Assembly: GCA_001275005.1 (NCBI GenBank)
Contig: JWZX01002344.1
Span: 1 to 15,099, forward strand
DNA from: Chrysochromulina tobinii
Taxonomy: Eukaryota; Haptophyta; Prymnesiales; Chrysochromulinaceae
DNA length: 15,099 nt
Reading direction: 5' to 3'
Shown here: piece after piece, positions 8,667 through 15,099 of the stretch
Numbering within the stretch: position 1 is the first letter of the stretch
Layout of the letters: the number at the start of each line of letters is the position of its first letter
Translations under genes and position numbers: made by a program
The notes under the pieces: model-generated
Told to the model about the DNA's origin: nothing
Database searches by the model: none
Seen by the model: only the letters and a program-made list of their open reading frames with translations

Positions 8667-11600
8667 ATGTCGGACCCGCCAGCAGGCAAGCTGCGAGGGC
8701 ACCACGCTGACAGAGAACCCCCTGGTTTGAACCCCTCGGTCAGCTGGGCGCTCGGTCCGTCGTTGGCCCAGCCCTCCTTGGCTGAGGCGCTGCAGTCCGA
8801 GGCGGAGCAGGACGACAGCTTGAGCGACTTCTGGGCGGCGCAGGGTCAGAGCATGGAGTCGTTGACTGAAGAGTCGTTAGCGCGCACCGCGACCGTGTCC
8901 CTCTCCCGGACGAGTACGAGGCTCAACAAACGAGCGCCGCAACGACGGCCGGCGGTGCAGGAGAACACGGAGGTGCTCGCGTCCTACTCGCCGCAGATTT
9001 TGATCGATCACCTCATGTCGGGCCCCCTTCGTAACGATCCACTGACGAGCGACTCGCCGCCCGAGCGGCTCTCCTTCTGGGGCGCGGTCGTCTTCGTCGA
9101 CGTGAGTGGCTTCACCAAGCTGAGCGAGGCGCTCTCCAAAGAGCACGGCGCCGTCGTGGGCGCCGAGCTGCTCAACGAGTACATCAACTCGTTCTTCGAG
9201 CAGCTCATCGACGTCGTGCTCGCCTCGGGTGGCGACATCATCAAATTCGCGGGCGACGCGATGCAGGTCATCTGGCGCGTGCCCGAGACCATCACCTCGG
9301 AGAGAGCCGGCACGCGTGTGGAGCCACCAAACCAGTTCCTCTATGGCCTCGAGATCGCGGGGCTGCCGGAGCTCGTGCTGCAGGCAGCGCGCTGCTGCCT
9401 GGCGATGCTCACCAAGTTCCATGGGTTCACGCCGACGAAGGGTGTGTCCCTCGCGCTGCACATGGGCATCGGCGCCGGCTTCATCGACGGCTTCATCGTG
9501 GGCGGCGTACAGAACAAGTGGGAATTCTTCATCGCGGGCGAGCCCATCGAGCAGATGAGCGAGGCTGGCGAGATCGCAACCTCGGGCGAGCTCGCGCTCT
9601 CGACGCGCGCGACGCAGGCGCTCATGACGGCGCTCGAGGCCGCGGCGCTCGAGTCGCGCCCGAAGAAGCTCAACCGGCACGACCGAAAGCGATACGAAGC
9701 TCTGGCGGCGCTCGATGCCAAGCTGCGCAAGGGAAGCTGGGAGAAGAATGGGAGTGGGCACGACTTTTACTTGATCGTCGGCCACTCGTCGTCCGTCCTC
9801 GAGACGCTGCTGCGCTCCGATCCCGTCGCGTGGGTCCTCCGCCCCTTCGAGCTAAGTCCTTCGGAGGCGAACAGGAGCAGCGCCGCCGTCGAGTACCTAC
9901 CCTCCTTCTTCTTTCGGAGAGCGGCCGCTGCCATCGGCGCCGTGGCGGGCGCCATGGGCCGCCCAGAGCGTGCATCCTCTGATCCCGGAGCCAGCGGCGC
10001 GCGGTCCGCGCTCTCCGCATCCCACCTCGACGAGCCTCTCGCCTCGACGTACCCGGGCCCCCTCTCCGAGACGAGCCTGGATGGACTGGACGAGGACTCC
10101 GGGGAGATTCCCTCCCCTTCGCGACGTGTGCTTCTGAGGGAAGCTACCTTCTCCGACTCACTCACCTCCCCAGGGAGGGAAGTCGCCTTCTCTGCCTCGC
10201 TCCAAGCTTCGAGGCAGGAAGCCGTCGCGAGTCGCGCGCCCCCGAGCTCTGCTCCCTCGCTGCGCCGAGCGGCGACCTCGTCCAAGGGCTCGTTTGTGGG
10301 CGGCGAGGGGGCGGCGCGTCCCAAGCCCCAGCGCACGAGGTCATGGATCGTGCGCAAGGCAGCACCGCGCTCGAGCGATGAGCTCTCCACCGACGCGGCG
10401 GAGCTCGTCGCGCAGCAGCAGCAGCAGCAGCGTCGTCGCGAGCGTCTCGAGCTGCTGCTGCGCTCCTTTGTCCCCTTGCTCGTCGAGGAACGCGTCGAGG
10501 CGGGTGCGCGAGATGGGTGGCTCTCGGAGAGATTGCATGCTGATTGCATGCTGATTGCCTCCCTCATCAGGTGCGCGAGATGGGTGGCTCTCGGAGAGTC
10601 GGAAGCTCGTCTCGGTCTTCATCAAGATTGCGGGGCTGGGTCCGAGATTGTGCGAGGTTTCGTCACTCCGGACCCTGCACGCGGCCGTCAAGGTGGTGCA
10701 GACGACCATCTGCCGGTACGGCGGCCAGGTGCTGCGCCTCATCTGCGACGACAAGGGAGTGCGCTTCCTCGTTGGCTTTGGCATGCCTGGCCGGCATCAC
10801 GAAGATGACGAGTCCCGCGCCGTGGTCGCCTCCGTCGAGCTGTGGAAGCTCCTACCCGAACTGCCGCACTGTAACCAACCACGCTCGGGACAGCGCGGCC
10901 TCATCCCCGCAATCGGCATCACGAGCGGCACCGTCTTCTGCGGCGAGGCGGGCTCGATTCGCCGGCGCGAGTACACCCTCGCCGGCGCACGTGTCAACCT
11001 CGCCGCACGCCTCATGTCGCACGCCGCCAAGCGTGCGGAGAAGGAGGGCCTTGCGGGGTGCGTCATAGTGTCGCAAGAGGTGCGCGATGCTGTCAACGTG
11101 TCGCTCGAGCGCTCGCCCGAGCTCGCCCAGGTGTGCTGAGGACCTCTGATGGCCGCTGATGGCCTCTGATGACCGCTGATGGCCGCTGATGGCCTCTGAT
11201 GACCGCTGATGACCGCTGATGGCCTCTGATGACCGCTGATGACCGCTGATGGCCTCTGATGACCTCTGATGGCCGCTGATAGCCTCTGATGACCTCTGAT
11301 GCCTCGCTCTGTGCCCCGAGCTCGCGCAGCTCTGCGCGTTCCTCACGCTACCTCCGCACGCCTTCAAGGGCATCGCTGAGCCACTGCCCATCTTCGAGGC
11401 GACGCAGCCGGCCGAGGCGGCCTCGGCCGCGGTGGCCGATTCACAGGCCGCATTCGGTCAGGAGGTGCCGAGCCGGATCCAGGGTCTCATCCAGGGTCTT
11501 GGTGTGCGCCCAGTACAGCGCCCATGCAGAGGAGGGGCTCAGAAGCTCCCCTCGCGCGTCGGCGCTCCGGGCTCAGTGCAGCGCGCTGCCGAGCGCGGCG

Positions 11601-14600
11601 GGCTGGGGGGCGCCGAGTTGGGCACCGAGCTGCGAGCTCGCAAGGTGTTGGTGGGGCGCGCGACGGAGCTCGCGCGGCTGTGCGAGCTGCTCAACACGGC
11701 GCTCGAGGGCGGCGGGGACGTGGGTGCGCCCGCGACGGCGCTCTCGGCAGCGGGGGCTGCGCTCTCCCATCAATGGCAATCAGAGGTCATCAGTGGCCCT
11801 CAGGGGGCTGCAAACTCGGCCGCCTCGCTCGCCTCACGAAACTTGATGGCTCCTCCCATATTTGGGATGGCTGCTCCCATATTTGTCGTCGGCGCCACCG
11901 GCATCGGCAAGAGCATGCTGCTCCGCTCCTTTCTAGGCCACGCACGACAGCAGACGCCGATGGTGTTCGAATCTGCGGCCGTGGCGATCGAGGCGACCAC
12001 CCCTTTCTATATTTGGAAGGCGATCTTCCGCATGCTGCTTGCACCGGAGACGGTCGCGCAGCTCGCCACCCTCTCGGCCGCGGTGCGAGAGGTGGAGCCG
12101 GAACCCTCTCTGTCCGCTCTGTCGCGACTCTCCAAGGTCCAGCCCCAGCTCGCCCGCGACGACGCTAGCGCCGTCGCGGGCGCCTCGGAGGAAGACGTGT
12201 CGGTGGAGCTTCCGAAGCGTCTCTCGATGACCTCGATCTCGATGCCCCTCCGTCAACGCTCGCTCAAGAGAATGACGACGGTCTCAAGCCGTCGATGGTT
12301 CGGGGGGGCGGCCTCCGGGGGGGCAGCCTCCGGGGGGGCGACCGCGGACGCCGGGGTCGCGCTCGGGACGGCGCTCGAGGATGCTGGCGCGGGGGACGGC
12401 GGCGAGGGCGAGGGCGAGGACGAGGGCGAGGGCGAGGACGAGGGCGAGGGTGAGGACGAGGGCGAGGGCGCAGCCGGCGTTGCGGACGAGAACAACAACG
12501 CGTCGGTGCAACTAACGACGTCGACAACGGCCGGCGGCGACGTACGCGTGCAATGCGCCCTGCATCTCGGCCACCACGACGCTGCCCACCATGGCGCCGC
12601 CCACCACGGCGAGGTTCGCGTGCAATGCGCCCTGCATCTGCGCGCCGAGCACAAGGCGTTCATTGCCGTGTCGTCCGATCTGGATGCGGCCTTCGCTGCA
12701 CGTGTGGATTCGATCGGTCGCGAACCGAATACGCGCCGTCTCGAGCAAGTAGCCTCATTGGAGCCGAACACGCTTGCCAAGCCGTCGCCCCCGCCGCCGC
12801 CGCGCCGTGCCGAGCGCAGTGCCGAGTCGCGCCAGACGCTCCCAAAGAACTTTCGAGTCCGAACGGCGGGCAGCGTCGTCGTGGGCAGCGTCGTGGAGAC
12901 GCTCGGCACGACGCTGGGCCTCGCCATCCCACTCCGTTCAGGCGATAGTGGCGCCCTCAAGGGTGCATCGCCTCTCGACCCGCCGGCGCCCGTCAGCTCC
13001 GTCGAGGTCTCGTCAGGTCTCGTCAGCTCGATCGAGGTCTCGCCGACGCTGCCGCTGCCGTCGCCGACGAGCGCGCCGGCTGGGCCTTCGGCGGCGGCGC
13101 GCTGGAAGGACGCGCTCTCAACAGTCCTATGCCCCACCACTGTGGGGATGACGGTCCACCCCGCGCGTGATGCCAAGCTGCTCGAGGACGAGACCGTGCG
13201 ACAGCTGGCGCCTCTCCTCAACCCGGTGCTCGCGAGCACGCGTGGGACGGCCTACGCGCACATCGTGGACAATGCGGTCACTCGCGGCATGACGAACCGC
13301 ATCCGAGAGGTGAATCAACTCAAGGTGATGACGCGCGTCCTCGAGATTAAACTTGGAGGCGTGCGCGGCGTGCTGGCCCTCGAGGACTGTCACTGGATGG
13401 ACTCGGCCTCGTGGCGACTGATCAAGCAGGTGATGCCGCTGCTTCACGGCAGGCTACTCCTCGTAGTGCTCACACGCTCCTCGCTCCTCGACGACACTCG
13501 CCAGGGTGGCACCGGACCGAACGCCGTACCAAGCGCCGCACCGAGCGCCCCCTCGAGTGCCCCCGCGAGCGCCCCCGCGAGCGCCCCCGCGAGCGCCGTA
13601 CCAAGCGATTCCTTTCGCAACGGCGCCACTGCCCGGGCGCCGCTCGACGCCTTCGACCTGTACCGGGAGGCACGGCGTGCAGAGCATGCAATGCATCTGG
13701 CCGGGCTGGCCGACACGGAGCTGCGCGCGATGATATCTCATCAGCTCGACGTGGAGTCCGCAGCCCTTCCGCGCGAGCTCGTGCAACCCGTCTCACAACG
13801 CTCCGAAGGCAACCCACTGCACGCGCTCGAGATGGTCAAGCTCCTTCGCGAGCGCGGCGCCATCGCAATCCTCTCCGCCAAGGAGGCTCAAGAGCGTGGG
13901 TACCTGCCTAATTTGGGTAGCGCTCGCCTTTCTGCCAAGGAAACGCCCGCGACCGTGCAACCTCTTGCCAAGGCTACTACTACTACTACTACTACAGAGA
14001 GCCACCAAGTGCCCACTCCGGCGCCATCCAAGAAGGCTCATCGGCGAACCACATCGGCGCCGATGCTCACTGCGACAGAGCTCGCCGTGCCAGGTCGTTC
14101 TGTGAGGCAGCCCAGCGCCTTGATGGTCAAGCCAATGGGGGCCGCCGCCGCCGCCGCCGCCGCCTCGCCCACCAGCCCGAGCCCTCGTGCACTTTCGTCG
14201 AGGGTGAGTGCGAGCTCAAGTGCGAGCTCAAGTGCGAGCTCAAGTGCGAGCTCAAGTGCGAGCTCAAGTGCGAGCTCAAGTGCGAGCTCAAGTGCGAGCT
14301 CAAGTGCGAGCTCCGCGCCAGGCGTGCGCTACGCCCTCGGCAGCGCGGTGTATGTGAAGCGGAGCAACGGAGAGGAGAGCATTGCCTTTGTGACGGAGTA
14401 CGATGCGGCGAAGAGACTCTACACGGTGGAGCTCGAGCAGGCTGGCTCTGGCAAGTTCAAGCAGAGCCGGGAAGACGGGATGCGAGATCGAGACCGAGAT
14501 CGAGATCGGGAAGATGAGATGCGAGAGGGGCCGAGCGCTCTGTCGGGCGCTCTGTCGTTGAGGATGAGTACGAGCTCGACGCCTTCTTCGCCCACGACGA

Positions 14601-15099
14601 CGCCTTCTTCGCTCACGGCGACGCCTCCCCCGCCAACGGCGACGCCTCCCCCGCCCACGACGACGCCTTTGGCGGGTTCTGAGCGCCGGCGCCGCCCGAG
14701 GTCATTTTCCTCAGAAGAAGAGCCTGACGAGCAGCCGTCGATCAAGACGGCGCTTGCACATTCAAGTTCGCAGGGCCTCCTCACGCCGCCCGTCGCGCCC
14801 ACGACGGCGCCCACGCACTACGTGCTTCTCAACTCTGCAAAGTTCGACGAGGGGATTAAGGCGCCCAAGGACCTGATCCCCGACTCGCTCAAGGCCATCG
14901 TGACCGAGCGGATCGATAATCTGTCGCCGGCGCTGCAGTTACTCCTCAAGACATGCTCCGTCGTGTGTAACGGCGACTTTGAGCTCCACATGGTGATCGC
15001 GATCCACCCGTCGACGATTGCCTCGGATTGCATGCTGATGGCCTCCCTCATTGCATGCAGGTGATCGCGATCCACCCGACGACGATTGCCTCGGATTGC
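8667..15099 (+). CDS. ADCY10-like: Soluble-type (ADCY10-like) adenylyl cyclase, multi-exon, 3' end outside the window
   Basis: Exons are 8667-10503, 10571-11130, 11330-14992 and 15061 onward, giving 2033 residues so far. The enzyme would make cAMP from ATP. C1 (about 105-400) has FVDVSGFT and KFAGDA; D145 and D197 match the metal-binding D47 and D99 of human sAC with the same 52-residue spacing, and K193 matches the bicarbonate-binding K95. A long linker (about 400-600) has 13-residue repeats and a Gln6 run. C2 (about 622-830) has DDKG (K674), EYTLAG (T748) and VNLAAR (N755, R759), the nucleotide-binding set of sAC. The NTPase follows: VGR near 908, Walker A GATGIGKS (987-994), Walker B VLALED (1480-1485) and SEGNPL. 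Insertions between motifs are long and low-complexity. A Tudor/SH3-like segment lies at 1798-1844. The sequence then returns to the family pattern with IPDSLKAIVTERIDNLSP. Bicarbonate or calcium control is known for sAC and only inferred here. Confidence 0.9.
10136..10236 (+). repeat. 13-residue (39-nt) imperfect tandem repeat in the cyclase linker
   Basis: REATFSDSLTSPG, REVAFSASLQASR and QEAVASRAPPSSA follow one another in the C1-C2 linker. At DNA level GAGGGAAG and CTTCTC words recur 39 bases apart. This is an in-frame expansion in probably disordered sequence. Confidence 0.6.
10413..10430 (+). repeat. (CAG)6 trinucleotide run coding Gln6
   Basis: Six CAG codons stand in the C1-C2 linker of the cyclase, just before an Arg-rich helix that leads into the first intron. 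Confidence 0.9.
10503..10598 (+). repeat. 29-bp direct repeat pair flanking the intron 1 core
   Basis: The copies are 10503-10531 and 10570-10598, with 29 of 29 bases identical, 67 bases apart, both coding GARDGWLSE in their own frames. Only one copy is kept after splicing. Confidence 0.95.
10504..10570 (+). other. Cyclase intron 1, 67 nt, phase 1, bounded by a 29-bp direct repeat
   Basis: Donor GGCGG|GTGCGC, acceptor CCTCATCAG|GTGCGC. Its removal shifts the frame from C1 and linker to C2, which continues as GARDGWLSESRKLVSVFIKIAG. The first 28 intron bases plus the base before them (10503-10531) are identical to 10570-10598. Between the copies lies a 38-base core with an 11-bp tandem (ATTGCATGCTG twice) and then GATTGCCTCCCTCAT. 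Because the borders are identical the mRNA is the same wherever the cut is placed; GT-AG fixes 10504/10570. Confidence 0.88.
11131..11329 (+). other. Cyclase intron 2, 199 nt, phase 0, filled by a 10-bp satellite
   Basis: Donor CGCCCAG|GTGTGC, acceptor CTCGCGCAG|CTCTGC. Unspliced, the frame stops at 11137-11139. Spliced, RSPELAQ continues to LCAFLTLPPHAFKGIAEPLPIFEA, the expected end of a C2 cyclase domain. The bases around the donor (CCCGAGCTCGCCCAG at 11116-11130) are repeated, with one change, just before the acceptor (11315-11329). The nearby T.TGC also matches on the far side. Confidence 0.85.
11141..11300 (+). repeat. 10-bp minisatellite GRCCKCTGAT, 16 units
   Basis: Sixteen abutting 10-bp units fit G[G/A]CC[G/T]CTGAT, with one changed first base at 11281. 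The two variable positions follow a higher-order rhythm of three units (30 bp): GGCCT then GACCG or GACCT then GGCCG or GACCG. The block occupies most of cyclase intron 2. On the minus strand it reads as an open frame of repeated SEAISGHQRS, which I regard as a by-product. Confidence 0.95.
11769..11808 (-). repeat. Inverted, decayed copies of the intron 2 10-mer
   Basis: Read on the plus strand, ATCAATGGCA, ATCAGAGGTC, ATCAGTGGCC and CTCAGGGGGC abut with a 10-bp period and resemble ATCAG[C/A]GG[C/T]C, the complement of the intron 2 unit. The 19 bases at 11785-11803 differ from that complement at two positions. They lie in the open cyclase frame as HQWQSEVISGPQG, between the VGR motif and Walker A, where ADCY10 has no such insert. 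Confidence 0.65.
11845..11886 (+). repeat. 21-bp tandem duplication just before Walker A
   Basis: The sequence beginning GATGGCTCCTCCCATATTTG (11845-11865) is repeated at 11866-11886 with two changes. In the cyclase frame it codes MAPPIFG then MAAPIFV, the second leading straight into VGATGIGKS. The first copy is therefore an extra insertion next to the NTP-binding loop. Confidence 0.8.
12300..12347 (+). repeat. 15-bp tandem repeat coding GGAAS
   Basis: About three units of GGGGGGGCGGCCTCC (varying to GCAGCC and GCGACC) code GGAASGGAASGGATA in the cyclase NTPase region. Confidence 0.8.
12402..12469 (+). repeat. GAGGGCGAGGAC 18-bp minisatellite coding an acidic Glu/Gly/Asp run
   Basis: Units of GAGGGCGAGGGCGAGGAC repeat about 3.5 times and code EGEGED repeats, forming an acidic disordered insert inside the NTPase module of the cyclase. 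Confidence 0.85.
12542..12639 (+). repeat. 26-bp direct repeat pair, 72 bp apart; possible extra intron
   Basis: GTACGCGTGCAATGCGCCCT and the next six bases (12542-12567) recur at 12614-12639 with one change. Copy 1 begins with GT and copy 2 is preceded by GGCGAG, so 12542-12613 (72 nt, three-divisible) has GT-AG ends and the layout of introns 1 and 3. Unspliced it codes VRVQCALHL, a His/Ala stretch, then VRVQCALHL again. Both readings keep the frame, so the sequence cannot decide. Confidence 0.6.
13522..13607 (+). repeat. Ala/Ser/Pro-coding GCGCCCCCGCGA repeats between two 14-bp copies
   Basis: The 14-mer CGCCGTACCAAGCG occurs at 13522 and 13594, 72 bases apart, around 12-bp units coding ASAP. 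It is an in-frame low-complexity linker after the Walker B strand in the cyclase. No AG precedes the second GT, so intron borders like those of intron 1 are not present. Confidence 0.7.
14207..14314 (+). repeat. 12-bp minisatellite AGTGCGAGCTCA, nine units
   Basis: Eight identical units and a ninth with a final C code (SASS)n in the cyclase, leading directly into the Tudor/SH3-like segment. The near identity of the units points to recent expansion. Confidence 0.95.
14324..14464 (+). other. Tudor/SH3-like segment inserted in the cyclase NTPase region
   Basis: Residues 1798-1844 include GSAVYVKRSNGEES, FVTEYD, RLYTVELEQ and GSGKFK. This is the strand pattern of a small Tudor/SH3-like barrel: VxVkRxdG, a V..YD turn, YxVel, then K. 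It stands between the SASS repeat and a charged Arg-Asp run (RDRDRDRDRE), all inside a roughly 240-residue insertion. The surrounding family sequence resumes at IPDSLKAIV. The fold assignment is from pattern only. Confidence 0.45.
14993..15060 (+). other. Cyclase intron 3, 68 nt, phase 0, bounded by a 39-bp direct repeat
   Basis: Donor CACATG|GTGATC, acceptor TTGCATGCAG|GTGATC. Read through, the frame meets TGA at 15062-15064; spliced, FELHM continues as VIAIHPTTIASDC. The first 39 intron bases (14993-15031) recur at 15061-15099 with one change, the window ending at the copy's last base. The remaining 29 bases (15032-15060) share TGCATGCTGAT, one variable base and GCCTCCCTCAT with the core of intron 1 (the shared block starts at 15029). 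Confidence 0.85.
14993..15099 (+). repeat. 39-bp direct repeat pair flanking the intron 3 core
   Basis: The copies are 14993-15031 and 15061-15099, with 38 of 39 bases identical. The repeat could be longer because the window stops at the end of copy 2. Both copies code VIAIHP, then S or T, then TIASDC. Confidence 0.93.

Noticed and set aside
11141-11300. CRISPR-like array
   Set aside because: The units abut with no spacers and are only 10 bp; this is a minisatellite in a eukaryotic intron.
10852-11391. Minus-strand open frame with repeated SEAISGHQRS peptide
   Set aside because: It is the complement of the 10-bp satellite in cyclase intron 2, where the 10-bp unit keeps any frame open over 30-bp periods. 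It overlaps the conserved C2 domain and has no family resemblance.
12253-13239. Minus-strand 328-codon open frame within the cyclase gene
   Set aside because: It is Ser/Pro/Arg-rich shadow sequence opposite low-complexity cyclase codons, and it lies between the Walker A and Walker B parts of the same plus-strand protein.
14204-14321. GTGAGT donor and CCAG acceptor enclosing the SASS minisatellite as an intron
   Set aside because: Removing 118 nt would shift the frame away from the Tudor/SH3-like segment and the later IPDSLKAIV motif, both in the same frame as the upstream exon.
8667-15099. Bacterial origin, with three separate plus-strand genes (C1, C2, NTPase)
   Set aside because: The frame breaks coincide exactly with GT-AG pairs that restore one sAC architecture, and the neighbouring gene also needs a GT-AG intron.
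1-15099. tRNA, rRNA or transposase genes
   Set aside because: No cloverleaf, ribosomal signature or transposase motif was noticed on either strand; a covariance-model scan could not be run.

Overview
This window looks like nuclear DNA of a GC-rich, single-celled eukaryote. Conserved proteins are restored only when short GT-AG introns (67 to 199 bases) are removed, the genes sit far apart with microsatellite-rich spacers, and the two recognisable products are eukaryotic. These are a two-domain soluble adenylyl cyclase (ADCY10 type) and a type I membrane protein of the cation-dependent mannose-6-phosphate receptor/ATG27 kind. An alga such as a haptophyte would fit the base composition, the GTGCGC splice donors and the gene content, but that placement is a guess.

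Layout: 1-524 is an upstream spacer with a GATACAT-type repeat cluster. 525-4838 (+) is one long ORF for an unfamiliar 1437-residue protein: a coiled coil, then low-complexity sequence, then about 800 residues of Ala/Gly/Val-rich sequence with a 29-residue period. 4839-5501 is a spacer with an 11-bp tandem repeat and a 22-bp perfect hairpin of GTGA/TCAC repeats. 5502-6539 (+) encodes a 345-residue protein with a possible beta-grasp N-terminus and a disordered tail. 6540-7424 is a spacer in which no gene is established. 7425-8487 (-) is the receptor-like gene, two exons, 295 residues. It is divergent, across 179 bp, from the cyclase gene, which starts at 8667 (+) and runs off the right edge.

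The cyclase gene is the most informative part. I reconstruct exons 8667-10503, 10571-11130, 11330-14992 and 15061-15099 (still open), giving at least 2033 residues: C1 cyclase, a long linker, C2 cyclase, an AAA/STAND-type NTPase with Walker A and B motifs, and a Tudor/SH3-like insert between low-complexity tracts. The catalytic and nucleotide-binding residues known from human sAC are present.

The best candidate for something undescribed lies in the cyclase introns. The first (67 nt) and third (68 nt) are each bounded by a long direct copy (29 and 39 nt) of the exon that follows. Each carries nearly the same short internal sequence, which ends in the acceptor CAG. This is what an introner-like insertion with an unusually long target duplication would leave. 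The middle intron (199 nt) is mostly a 10-bp satellite sharing an 11-bp word with that internal sequence, and inverted, decayed copies of the 10-mer occur 0.5 kb downstream. All gene models rest on reading the sequence; no transcript or database search was available.
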